From Schaalia canis (GTDB lineage Bacteria > Actinomycetota > Actinomycetes > Actinomycetales > Actinomycetaceae): a DNA stretch of 64,000 bases. The position numbers and the translations under genes were made by a program. Each line of letters begins with the position of its first letter. Positions within the stretch are counted from its first letter, which is position 1. Under the pieces are notes generated by a model. That model did no database searches. It was not told the DNA's origin and worked only from the letters and a program-made list of their open reading frames with translations. The DNA is taken from contig NZ_RQZF01000010.1 in NCBI RefSeq assembly GCF_003858455.1, forward strand, positions 20,825 through 84,824, written 5' to 3'. Below are positions 7,036-15,909 of the stretch, one piece after another.

Positions 7036-9582
7036 ATGCGACGCCCCGGCAGTCCCTTTTCCCCATTGAGTCGAACAGTATGCGGTTATGCAGCCTGTGG
7101 CGCAGTCCTTGCGCTCAGCCTGTCTTCTGTGCCAGCGTGGGCCACTGACGCCCCTGATGATGCTGATACTGCATCAGTACCCGCTTCTTCCGCTCCCGCA
7201 CAATCAGGAAACGACGGGCAAGAGGGCACTAAAGAGTCCGATACTGCCCCTGCAAGCGGGGAAGGCTCTACTGAAGCCCCGCAAACAGAAACAGCTACGG
7301 CAGGGGAAAACGCTAACTCGGCCCCTGCATCCGGCGACTCCTCTTCCGAGGACGAAACCGACGTTGCCCCGCTTCCTGTGAATGCTGCCGCAATCACGCC
7401 GATTCCAGCTATCCAGACGCCAGGTGAAGCTGACGATTCAGCGCTGATCAATACGAGCGTCACCACGACCGGTGTTGTGACAGCCGCATTCCCCGCTGGC
7501 GAAGGCGGCCTGACCCCCACCATTGAGGGCTTCTACATCCAGACCCCGGGAACCGGAGGCGCATGGGACCCTGCCCGCGCGGCCTCGGACGCCATCTTCG
7601 TTTACGTTGGCAAGAAGAAGATGGAAATCCCCCAGGTCGGCCAGTGCGTGACGGTGAAAGGTAAGGTTGCCGAGTACGTCAGGCTCCCCAAGAAGAATGG
7701 GAAGCCGCAGAAGGTTCTTCCTACCCACCAGAGCCTCACTCAGCTTACTTCCCCGAAGGTCACCGTCGAGTCTGCCTGCGACCCCGTCACGCCCACTCCG
7801 CTGACGGGAGTGCCCACGGAAGCCCAGAAGGAAGCTCTTGAGGGCATGCTCGTCGCACCCCAGGGCACATGGACCATCACCGATAACTACAAGGTTCATC
7901 AAGAGGGCACGCTGACCCTCACCCCCGGCACGGAGCCGCTCAAGCAGGCCACCGACGTCGTTGCCCCCGGCGATGAGGCCCGCCAGTACGAGGCCGAAAA
8001 CGCCGCAAAGACGATCGTCCTCGATGACGGTACGACGACCTACCTGCAGAGCAAGAAGGCCCAAGAGGCCGCCTACGCCTACCTGTCAAACGAGGTTCCC
8101 GCCCGCGTCGGCTACCACGTTCAGTTCACAAAGCCCGTTCTGTTGGATTCGCGTGATAACGGTTTCGCTTTCCAGCCAACTCAGATGGTGGCCGGCCATC
8201 CCGACCGTTCGCCCGTCACCATCAGTGGTGAGCGTCCCGCGGTACCCGCCGTTGAGGGTGCTGTGAAGGTGGCGACCTTCAATGTGCTCAACTATTTCAT
8301 TCATTTGGGCGAAGATGAGAAGGGATGCAAGGCGCACGAGGACCGCGAAGGCAACGGCCTGACCGCGAAGGAATGCACGGTTCGTGGCGCGTACTCGAAG
8401 GCTGCTTTTAAAAACCAGCAGACCAAGATTGTTCAGGCCATTAGCGCTCTCAAGGCTGATGTTGTCGCCCTTGAAGAAATCGAAAACGGTGCCAAGCTTG
8501 GTGCCGACCGCGACGGCGCTCTGAAAGCCCTGGTTGCCGCTCTCAACGAGGCCGCAGGTGCCGAGGTGTGGGCGCCGGTTCTGAGCCCCGCTACTGTCCC
8601 CGCTCATGAAGACTTCATCCGCGTGGCGTTCATTTACAAGAAGGCTGCTGTCAGCCCGGTGGGCGAGTCGAAGATTCTCGATCACGATATCTTCACCAAT
8701 CTTGCCCGCCAACCTCTAGCCCAGGAGTTTGCTCCTGTCGTCACCGACGCACAAGAGGGCACGAACTTCGTGGTGATCGTCAACCACTTCAAGTCCAAGG
8801 GCAGTGTGTCCAATGTTCCCGGCATGAACAATAAGGACGCCGGTGACGGCCAGGGAAACAACAACCCCCTGCGTGTCGAACAGGCCAAGGCCCTTGCTGC
8901 CTTCGCTGAACAATTTGCCAGCAAGCCGACCCTGCTGGTGGGCGATTTCAACTCCTACTCCAAGGAAGATCCCATCCGCGTCCTGACCGAGGCCGGATGG
9001 GTGCATAAGTCGGGTGAGACCTCAGCCTCCTACGTCTACGGTGGTCGTGTGGGCTCCTTGGATCACGTTCTGGCCAACGCTGCCGCTGACAAGCTGGTGG
9101 CGGGCGTGGCCTCGTGGGCGTTGAATGCGCAAGAGGCGGTGGCGCTCGAATACTCGCGTGCGAATACGAACGCGCATCTGACATTCGAGGCCGACAACCC
9201 CTACCGTTCCTCCGATCACAACCCTGAGATTGTGGGATTGAATGTTGTGAAGGACAAGCAGGCTCAACCGCAACCTCAGCCCCAGCCTCAACCCCAGCCG
9301 CAACCCCAACCTCAGCCGCAACCGCAACCGCAACCGCAGCCCCAGCCTCAGCCGCAGCCCCAGCCGGACCAGTCCCAGAAGGATAAGAATCCTTCTGTCA
9401 CGCCCGGTACTGACGCAGGCAAGAAGGCTGACGCAGGGGCGAAGGCCTCAGGCAAGCCAGGGAAGAAGGGCAGCAATGGCAAACTCGCAGCAACCGGTGC
9501 CACCGGTGTGAGCATTGCCCTCGCTGCGGCTGCTCTGACTGCTGCGGCGGGTGTCAGCCTCGTCCTGCGTCGACGCGCCTGA
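7036..9582 (+). CDS. Cell-wall-anchored extracellular nuclease, ExeM/NucH family
   Basis: About 848 residues, secreted and then anchored by sortase. Order of parts: signal peptide ending near AWA (residues 1-35); a low-complexity Ala/Glu/Ser/Thr stretch to about 115; an OB-fold-like region (about 125-400) as in ExeM/NucH nucleases; an endonuclease/exonuclease/phosphatase domain (about 410-745) with KVATFNVLNY, the metal-binding Glu in LEEIENG, NHFKSKG, the catalytic GDFNSY, and SSDHNP near its end; a (Gln-Pro)17 spacer; and a C-terminal sorting signal LAATG (residues 817-821), hydrophobic span and RRR. LAxTG is the form favoured by class E sortases. The ATG at 7036 is preferred (GGAGG 4 bases upstream). 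Likely roles are extracellular DNA breakdown, nutrient phosphate or nucleotide scavenging, or escape from DNA traps. Confidence 0.88.
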   Translation: MRRPGSPFSPLSRTVCGYAACGAVLALSLSSVPAWATDAPDDADTASVPASSAPAQSGNDGQEGTKESDTAPASGEGSTEAPQTETATAGENANSAPASGDSSSEDETDVAPLPVNAAAITPIPAIQTPGEADDSALINTSVTTTGVVTAAFPAGEGGLTPTIEGFYIQTPGTGGAWDPARAASDAIFVYVGKKKMEIPQVGQCVTVKGKVAEYVRLPKKNGKPQKVLPTHQSLTQLTSPKVTVESACDPVTPTPLTGVPTEAQKEALEGMLVAPQGTWTITDNYKVHQEGTLTLTPGTEPLKQATDVVAPGDEARQYEAENAAKTIVLDDGTTTYLQSKKAQEAAYAYLSNEVPARVGYHVQFTKPVLLDSRDNGFAFQPTQMVAGHPDRSPVTISGERPAVPAVEGAVKVATFNVLNYFIHLGEDEKGCKAHEDREGNGLTAKECTVRGAYSKAAFKNQQTKIVQAISALKADVVALEEIENGAKLGADRDGALKALVAALNEAAGAEVWAPVLSPATVPAHEDFIRVAFIYKKAAVSPVGESKILDHDIFTNLARQPLAQEFAPVVTDAQEGTNFVVIVNHFKSKGSVSNVPGMNNKDAGDGQGNNNPLRVEQAKALAAFAEQFASKPTLLVGDFNSYSKEDPIRVLTEAGWVHKSGETSASYVYGGRVGSLDHVLANAAADKLVAGVASWALNAQEAVALEYSRANTNAHLTFEADNPYRSSDHNPEIVGLNVVKDKQAQPQPQPQPQPQPQPQPQPQPQPQPQPQPQPQPQPDQSQKDKNPSVTPGTDAGKKADAGAKASGKPGKKGSNGKLAATGATGVSIALAAAALTAAAGVSLVLRRRA
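9265..9366 (+). repeat. (Gln-Pro)17 codon repeat
   Basis: Seventeen uninterrupted CAR-CCN dipeptide codons in the nuclease gene. The extended Pro-rich rod presumably spans the cell wall. Synonymous variation between units limits but does not abolish slippage. Confidence 0.95.
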
Positions 9583-9609
9583 AGCGCCACGTCCTGACGC
9601 TTACGCTCA

Positions 9610-9661
9610 CTGCAGCCCCTGCTTTCCTCGCCCATGTGGCACAGGATTGCAGGGGCTGCAG
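9610..9661 (+). terminator. Weak hairpin after the nuclease gene
   Basis: CTGCAGCCCCTG and its exact reverse complement separated by 28 bases, starting 28 bases after the nuclease stop. The long loop and the lack of a T-tract make efficient termination uncertain. Confidence 0.4.
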
Positions 9662-9753
9662 CTATAGGAGGAAAGTAAGCGGAGGAACGCTGCCGGTCAC
9701 TCTGAGCGTTCAGTGAGATGCAGAGCACGGGGTGGGCGTGCCACACTTAACCT

Positions 9754-11424
9754 ATGCATGAAAGAGCTGGAACCCGCGCCCTGCCCGAAGACCTCATTGA
9801 CGTCAACGCCGTCGTCAATGCCTATTACGAACGTGAGCCTGACCCGACCAATCCCGACCAGCGCGTCGTCTTTGGCACTTCCGGTCACCGCGGCTCATCC
9901 CTGGACTCGGCATTCAACGAGGCCCACATTGTGGCCACCACGAAAGCCATCATTGAATACCGCGCCTCCCAAGGTATTGATGGCCCCCTCTTTATTGGTC
10001 GTGACACCCATGCCCTCTCTGAACCGGCATGGCGTTCCGCTATTGAAGTCCTCACCGCCGCGGGCGTACAGGTGAAGGTCGCTGCCCGCGCCTACACCCC
10101 CACCCCCGCCGTATCGGTGGCAATCCTGTGCGCGAATGGTGCTCCCCATAATCTACGCACCGAGGGCCCAGGCTTGGCTGACGGTATTGTCGTCACGCCC
10201 TCGCACAACCCTCCCCGTGACGGTGGTTTCAAGTACAACCCGCCTCATGGTGGCCCTGCTGATTCGGATGCCACCAGTTGGATTGCTGCTCGTGCCAATG
10301 AAATCCTTGAGAGTGGCTGGCGCGAGGTGCCTCGCACGATTGGTGCCGACCTGCTCTCTCACCCCTGTGTGGAGAACTACGACTTCCTGTCGAACTACGT
10401 TGATCAGCTTGCCGATGTCATTGACATTGATGCGATTCGCGAGGCCGGAGTGCGTATCGGCGCTGATCCTCTGGGTGGCGCTGCCGTTGACTACTGGGCG
10501 GCAATTGCCGAACGTTACGACCTGGATCTGACGGTCGTGAATCCGACCGTGGATCCCGCATGGCCCTTCATGACCCTGGACTGGGATGGGAAGATCCGCA
10601 TGGATTGCTCCTCGCCATACGCGATGGCCTCCCTGCGTCAGGTAATGACACCTGACGAGGACGGCAACACTCCCTACGACATTGCTACCGGTAATGATGC
10701 TGACTCTGACCGTCACGGCATTGTCACTGCTGATGGCTTGATGAACCCGAACCATTACCTGGCTGTGGCGATCGAGTACCTCTTCACTCATCGTCCGAAC
10801 TGGCCGGCCACCGCTGCTGTGGGCAAGACCCTCGTGTCTTCGGCATTGATTGACCGGGTGGTGGCGTCTATGGGCCGCGAGCTGGTTGAGGTGCCCGTGG
10901 GCTTTAAGTATTTTGTGCCCGGTCTGCTGACTGGCACGGTGGGTTTTGGCGGCGAGGAATCTGCCGGAGCATCCTTCCTGCGTAAGGACGGTTCCGTGTG
11001 GTCAAGCGACAAGGATGGCATCATCTTGGCCCTCCTAGCTGCAGAGATCACCGCAGTGACCGGCAAGACCCCCTCCCAGCTTCATCAAGAGCAGGTTGAG
11101 CGTTTCGGGGCGTCGGTTTACGCCCGCATTGATGCTGCTGCCAACCGTGAAGAAAAGGCGAAGCTTGCAGCCCTGTCTCCCGAGGATGTCACCGCGACGG
11201 AACTGGCTGGCGATCCCATCACCGCCAAGCTGGTGCGTGCGCCGGGTAACGATGCCGCTATTGGTGGCTTGAAGGTTACGACTGACTCCGCATGGTTTGC
11301 TGCTCGTCCCTCTGGCACGGAGGATGTCTACAAGATCTATGCCGAATCCTTCCAAGGCCCTGAGCATCTGGCTGAGGTGCAAGAGGCTGCGAAGAAACTT
11401 GTGGCTGATGCTTTGAGTAATTGA
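9754..11424 (+). CDS. pgm: Alpha-D-glucose phosphate-specific phosphoglucomutase
   Basis: A cytoplasmic enzyme of 556 residues interconverting glucose 1-phosphate and glucose 6-phosphate, linking glycogen and cell-wall sugar synthesis to glycolysis. Visible motifs: TSGHRG near residue 35; the phosphoserine loop TPSHNP with Ser150; the Mg-binding loop NDADSDRHG with Asp315, 317 and 319; the sugar-binding loop GGEESAGA; and the phosphate-binding loop RPSGTED near the C-terminus. Length matches the Pgm rather than the shorter PgcA/GlmM type. No Shine-Dalgarno is visible; a CACACT hexamer ends 6 bases before the ATG, so the transcript could be leaderless. A strong terminator follows. Confidence 0.95.
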   Translation: MHERAGTRALPEDLIDVNAVVNAYYEREPDPTNPDQRVVFGTSGHRGSSLDSAFNEAHIVATTKAIIEYRASQGIDGPLFIGRDTHALSEPAWRSAIEVLTAAGVQVKVAARAYTPTPAVSVAILCANGAPHNLRTEGPGLADGIVVTPSHNPPRDGGFKYNPPHGGPADSDATSWIAARANEILESGWREVPRTIGADLLSHPCVENYDFLSNYVDQLADVIDIDAIREAGVRIGADPLGGAAVDYWAAIAERYDLDLTVVNPTVDPAWPFMTLDWDGKIRMDCSSPYAMASLRQVMTPDEDGNTPYDIATGNDADSDRHGIVTADGLMNPNHYLAVAIEYLFTHRPNWPATAAVGKTLVSSALIDRVVASMGRELVEVPVGFKYFVPGLLTGTVGFGGEESAGASFLRKDGSVWSSDKDGIILALLAAEITAVTGKTPSQLHQEQVERFGASVYARIDAAANREEKAKLAALSPEDVTATELAGDPITAKLVRAPGNDAAIGGLKVTTDSAWFAARPSGTEDVYKIYAESFQGPEHLAEVQEAAKKLVADALSN

Positions 11425-11479
11425 TCTGATGTGGTTTGGCTGACTGAGCCGACGTGACAGAGCACTGAGCTGCCTGATC

Positions 11480-11509
11480 GGGGCCCGCCGCTTTCAAGCG
11501 GCGGGCCCC
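11480..11509 (+). terminator. Strong hairpin terminator of pgm
   Basis: GGGGCCCGCCGCTT directly mirrored by AAGCGGCGGGCCCC with a 2-base loop, followed within 20 bases by TTTTTG. The rest of the 301-base gap 11425-11725 shows no gene or clear operator. Confidence 0.85.
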
Positions 11510-11725
11510 ATTCGTTCGGGCAGTTTTTGTGTGTTCATACCTGGCTAATGCCGTGTTCGTGCAGTGTCCCGCGTGTCGTGCCCGTTGGTATCTGACGGGT
11601 TCCCACGTGTGCGTCCAGGCAAAAAACGCCGTTTAGTAGGCGCGAAAATCCTTGACTGCACATCTGGGTGCGCAGGGATTCGGATCCGCTCAACGCTGTC
11701 ATAACAATGGTGGGATCAGGCAAAA

Positions 11726-12943
11726 GTGTCTATCTTTAGACATGTGAAAATCTCGCGGCCCGAGCCCCTACCCCGCCTACGGCTGGTCTTTTTGGTGCTC
11801 GCCTTCATCAGTGTCATGGCCGGACTGAATGCTGCTCTAGTGCGCGCGGGGGCACTTGCCCCTGTCCCTCATGCTGACCTGGGGAATATTCACGGCCCGC
11901 TTATGATCTACGGCTTCTTGGGGACCGCTATCGGACTGGAACGCGCAGTGTCCCTTCAAGCCGATCGCCGCAGATTCTGGCCCTACGCAGCGCCGTTATT
12001 CGCGGGCGTTGGTGGCGTGAGTGCGATCGTCATGGCCGTATCACCAGAGGCGAGCTCTGCTGTGAAGAATGTGGGTGTTTCCACTCGTCTGATGCCCGGC
12101 GCACTGTGGGTGGCATCAATGCTGATCCTCCTGGGTATCTACCTTTATATTGCTCTGCGCCGCCAGCCCTCAATGAGCGCCCTCATTCAGATTCTCAGTG
12201 CCTTCGTTGGAGCTTCTGGGATTGCCCTGTGGATGAAGGGCTACGACGTTCCTGCGATCGTGGCCTGGTGGCTGATGTTCCTGGTGCTCACCATCATTTC
12301 TGAACGTCTTGAGTTGGCGCGCATTACTTTCGCGGGTGCCGGTGTAGAGTTCAGGGTTCTTCTTGAGTCAGCGGCGCTGGTGGCAACGCTTGTCTGTAGC
12401 CTTATTGCGCCGAGCATTGGGATGGCGCTTCTGGGTGTGGCGTTGGCGGTGTTGGTGGCGGACGTTGCCTGGCATGATGTGGCCCGCCGGATGGTAACCA
12501 GTACGGGTATCCCTCGTTTTGCAGCCACCTGCATGCTTGGTGCCTACGCTTGGGCTCTGTGCGCGGCCGGAATGTGGATCTTTATGGGGGCGACCTCAGG
12601 GTATGCCTACGATCTTGCTGTTCATGCGTTGACGATTGGATTTACGCTGTCGATGATCGTGGCGCACGCCCCGGTCATTATCCCTGCTGTCATTCGACGC
12701 GAGGTTCCCTACCATCGGTTGATGTGGGTGGGGTGGGCGTTAATCCAGGTGGCCCTTCTCCTGCGTCTCACAGGAGGCGGTCGAGATGTTGAGGCGCTGT
12801 GGCGCTTCGGGGTAGCCCTGGGTGTTGTCGCTTTCCTGGTGTTCGTGATGGTGACAGCGACCCTCACGATTCGTCAGGCGCGCCGCCGTCAGCGTCAGTG
12901 GCGCCATAGTCAGGCAGATGCGCGGACGGAGGCGAGCCAATGA
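11726..12943 (+). CDS. NnrS-like polytopic membrane protein
   Basis: About 405 residues with roughly ten to eleven hydrophobic segments and a basic hydrophilic tail. Histidine-bearing membrane motifs HGPLMIYGF near residue 55 and HALTIGF followed by AHAPVIIPAV around residues 290-320 resemble NnrS, a haem/copper membrane protein tied to NO stress and denitrification. The start appears to be GTG at 11726. Its stop overlaps the next start as ATGA, and the third gene encodes a copper nitrite reductase, which supports a role in nitrite or NO metabolism, electron delivery or metal supply. The assignment to the NnrS superfamily is by motif resemblance only. Confidence 0.65.
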   Translation: MSIFRHVKISRPEPLPRLRLVFLVLAFISVMAGLNAALVRAGALAPVPHADLGNIHGPLMIYGFLGTAIGLERAVSLQADRRRFWPYAAPLFAGVGGVSAIVMAVSPEASSAVKNVGVSTRLMPGALWVASMLILLGIYLYIALRRQPSMSALIQILSAFVGASGIALWMKGYDVPAIVAWWLMFLVLTIISERLELARITFAGAGVEFRVLLESAALVATLVCSLIAPSIGMALLGVALAVLVADVAWHDVARRMVTSTGIPRFAATCMLGAYAWALCAAGMWIFMGATSGYAYDLAVHALTIGFTLSMIVAHAPVIIPAVIRREVPYHRLMWVGWALIQVALLLRLTGGGRDVEALWRFGVALGVVAFLVFVMVTATLTIRQARRRQRQWRHSQADARTEASQ

Positions 12944-14406
12944 GTATCCCTCTTCGTTCGAGGCCGCCGCAGGAGGGGCTGAGTGGTGGAAACGCAAGCT
13001 CTTCCACAGCCGCCCACGGTAGTTCACCTTCTCGCCCACGAGCCCGCCGCGATGTGGTCAGCCCAGTGTGGATTGCGGTGTCTGTGGTGGCTGCGGCCGC
13101 GACCTTAGCGTTTCGACAGCACATGCCCCAACCCTTGTGGACGATGGTTCACGTCATCACGCTGGGGGTACTGACCAATGCCATCTTGCATTGGACATGG
13201 TTTTTTGCCCGCGCTCTTCTACGCTTGACCCCCGAGCATCGCGGCCCCTCGCGCGATACGACAATCCGCCTCCTCGCCGTCAACGCCGCCTTCATTGCGC
13301 TGGTGGCTGGCATGTGGTCAGGGTCAATGGTGCTCATCCTGGCGGGAACCCTCGTGTATGCGACGATGATTGCCTGGCACGGACTGGCCCTCACTTTCGC
13401 TGCGCGCACACTATTGGCCAGCCGTTTTGCCGTGGTCATCCGCTACTACATGGCGGCCGCAGCATTCTTCGTGGCGGCAGCACTATTCGCAGCCCTAGTG
13501 GCAACAACCATGTTTGTCGTTGACCTTCCGGCGTGGTTTGTCGAGGCACGAGATGCCCTGACGATTGCCCATATGAGCGCCGCCGTTTTCGGCTGGGTAG
13601 GGCTGACAATCGCAGGAACTCTGGTGACTCTGTGGCCAACGATGCTGCGCGCTCGCATGGCCCCTCAGGCGGTGGAGTTCGCCATGCGAGCCTTACCCGT
13701 ATGGAGCATTGGGACAGCACTGTGCATGCTCGGGGCTCTCATCCCTGACGGGCGTCTTGCCGCCCGCGCGGTGGGTGTGGGAGCGGCTGTCATTGCGGTA
13801 GCCGCAGCAGTGGGTGTGGGGGTAGGCGTATGGCGCAGCCTGCGCCCAGCAACTTCACCGCCCCAACTCAAGGAATACCCCGCATTGGGGGCACTCCTTG
13901 CCCTCCTGTGGCTGATCGCCGGAATCGCCGCATTCGCCTTTGTTGCATTGCAGGCCAGCGACCTTAGCGCAATACGCGCCCAAAGTCTGACGTGGCTGCC
14001 ACTCATTGGGGCAGGAGGCCTCGTCCAGCTTATGCTGGCGGCCCTCAACTACCTCACCCCAGTGGCTACAGGGGGCGGTCCGACAGCGATAAAGACAGGC
14101 GTGCGCGCAGTGAACTCACACGCGACCCTACGTATCGCCGTGCGCCATATCGCTCTTGTCCTACTGGCCCTTCAGGCAGTGAACGAGGCGCTCGCGGGCG
14201 CTGACCTGACCAGTGTTGATCCTTCCGTCGCGTTGGATGTGCTCGTACAGATGCGGATTAATACGGCGCTGTGGATCGTGGTGGTGCTCTCAGTCGTAGT
14301 TGATCTACTGAACCTGGGCCGCGCACTGATCATCCAGCGCACACGCGCTCGCCTGTTAACGGCCAACCGACCCTCGTCATCCCCCACTGAGGAGAACTCT
14401 CAATGA
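12940..14406 (+). CDS. Polytopic membrane protein of the nitrite reductase unit
   Basis: Protein of 488 residues with a hydrophilic N-terminus (to about residue 40) and about ten to twelve hydrophobic helices. Conserved-looking histidines sit within or at the ends of helices (WTMVHVITLGVLTNAILHW, IAHMSAAVFGW). It is coupled to both neighbours by ATGA overlaps. In several actinobacteria, membrane modules of this sort precede or are fused to copper nitrite reductase or multicopper oxidase domains, so a quinol-linked electron-transfer or haem/copper-binding role is plausible. I cannot name the family with certainty; it shares the overall look of the preceding NnrS-like gene and may be a diverged relative. 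Confidence 0.6.
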   Translation: MSIPLRSRPPQEGLSGGNASSSTAAHGSSPSRPRARRDVVSPVWIAVSVVAAAATLAFRQHMPQPLWTMVHVITLGVLTNAILHWTWFFARALLRLTPEHRGPSRDTTIRLLAVNAAFIALVAGMWSGSMVLILAGTLVYATMIAWHGLALTFAARTLLASRFAVVIRYYMAAAAFFVAAALFAALVATTMFVVDLPAWFVEARDALTIAHMSAAVFGWVGLTIAGTLVTLWPTMLRARMAPQAVEFAMRALPVWSIGTALCMLGALIPDGRLAARAVGVGAAVIAVAAAVGVGVGVWRSLRPATSPPQLKEYPALGALLALLWLIAGIAAFAFVALQASDLSAIRAQSLTWLPLIGAGGLVQLMLAALNYLTPVATGGGPTAIKTGVRAVNSHATLRIAVRHIALVLLALQAVNEALAGADLTSVDPSVALDVLVQMRINTALWIVVVLSVVVDLLNLGRALIIQRTRARLLTANRPSSSPTEENSQ

Positions 14407-15833
14407 ACGCTGATACCACTCCTGATACTCAGCTTTCACGCGCTAGCGCCCTTGTCATGGCTGTGGTGAGCGTGGCGGCAGTCGTGCTGGCTATCATCCT
14501 GACCGGCCCCATCGCATCCCCATCCACCACTGCAGCAGGCAGTGGTGCCCACGGTGCGAGCCCACAAACGGTCACCCCCACAGGGCAAACAACCCATGTG
14601 GAGGTGTCAATCCGCGGCATGGCTTTCGTGCCATCCCGTGTTGAGGTTCCAGCAGGGAATGCCCTCCACCTCACCATCCGCAACGAAGGCGATCAGCGCC
14701 ACGATCTTGTTTTTGCCAATGGAGCGACCACCGGCCAGATTTCCCCAGGGGCAAGCGTTGAACTCACCCTTGACCCTCTGGGCGCGGACCTCCAAGGATG
14801 GTGTTCTCTCCCCGGCCACCGGGCGGCAGGCATGACCTTCGATGTGATCGTCACGGGGGCAGCGGCTACTGGCTCCTCTTCACAAACTCCGCCATCGGCT
14901 GACAATCACGCACACGGGCATGCGCACGGGGCGGTGGCCTCGTCAGCGGGGGTGCCCACCATGCATGAACTCATGGAATACAACACAACCATCACCCCCT
15001 ACCCAGCAGCCCTAGCGCCCGCGCCCGCAGAGAAAACTCACCACATTACCTTGCGCGCCTCCGAACACATGGATCTTCTTGCCCCCGGTGTTGAGCGCGC
15101 CGTGTGGAGTTTCAATGGCATTACTCCTGGGCCGATCTTGCGCGGCAAAGTGGGCGACACCTTCCACATCACTCTCATTAACGATGGGACGATGGGCCAT
15201 TCCATTGACTTCCATGCCGGCGACATCGCCCCCGATCAGGTAATGCGCACGATTGAGCCGGGTGAAAGCCTCGAATACGTTTTTGAGGCCAAACGCGCAG
15301 GTATTTGGATGTACCACTGCTCCACCGCCCCCATGTCGCTTCACATTGCTACCGGCATGCACGGTGCGGTCATTATCGACCCCACCGACCTGGATCCCGT
15401 GGACCGCGAATACGCGCTGGTTGCCAGCGAACTTTATCTCGGCGGCGAGGGTGGGGCCGCCAACCCCGCCAAGCTTGCAGCACTGGCCCCAGACCTGGCC
15501 ACCTTCAATGGGCGTCCCTTCCAGTACACCGCCCACCCTCTTGAAGCCAAGGTGGGGGAGACTGTGCGCATGTGGGTGCTGAATGCCGGCCCAAATATCA
15601 CAACGGCCTTCCACGTTGTCGGCACCCAATTCGATACGGTGTGGGCTGAAGGCGATTACCTCATTCGAGGACGAGGCGCGGGCGGCGGAGGGTCGCAGGT
15701 GTTACCACTCGTTGCGGCTGAGGGCGGTTTCGTTGAGTTCACACCGACGGAGCCGGGGACCTACACCTTCGTTAACCACGTGATGAGCGTGGCAGAAAAG
15801 GGCGCCCACGGGGTGTTGAAGGTGAGCGAGTAA
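14403..15833 (+). CDS. nirK: Copper-containing nitrite reductase with N-terminal cupredoxin domain
   Basis: Membrane-anchored, extracytoplasmic enzyme of 476 residues predicted to reduce nitrite to NO. Residues 15-37 form a signal anchor. A blue-copper (cupredoxin) domain follows with ligands His100, Cys134, His139 and Met144. The C-terminal two-domain NirK/AniA core has type 1 copper ligands His266, Cys306, His314 and Met319, type 2 ligands His271, His305 and His459, and the proton-relay pair Asp269 and His404. The eight-residue Cys306-His314 spacing is that of AniA-like (class II) enzymes. The extra cupredoxin probably passes electrons to the core. Last gene of the coupled three-gene unit. 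Confidence 0.92.
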   Translation: MNADTTPDTQLSRASALVMAVVSVAAVVLAIILTGPIASPSTTAAGSGAHGASPQTVTPTGQTTHVEVSIRGMAFVPSRVEVPAGNALHLTIRNEGDQRHDLVFANGATTGQISPGASVELTLDPLGADLQGWCSLPGHRAAGMTFDVIVTGAAATGSSSQTPPSADNHAHGHAHGAVASSAGVPTMHELMEYNTTITPYPAALAPAPAEKTHHITLRASEHMDLLAPGVERAVWSFNGITPGPILRGKVGDTFHITLINDGTMGHSIDFHAGDIAPDQVMRTIEPGESLEYVFEAKRAGIWMYHCSTAPMSLHIATGMHGAVIIDPTDLDPVDREYALVASELYLGGEGGAANPAKLAALAPDLATFNGRPFQYTAHPLEAKVGETVRMWVLNAGPNITTAFHVVGTQFDTVWAEGDYLIRGRGAGGGGSQVLPLVAAEGGFVEFTPTEPGTYTFVNHVMSVAEKGAHGVLKVSE

Positions 15834-15909
15834 AAGCGCAGCCGAAGGTGACCGATTCCGCCAATTTACGCCTATAAGCGGGCATTGAAGGCGAGTACGA
15901 TAGAACCTC

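Noticed and set aside
9265..9366. Possible CRISPR or satellite repeat
   Set aside because: It is an in-frame Gln-Pro codon repeat of the nuclease stalk.
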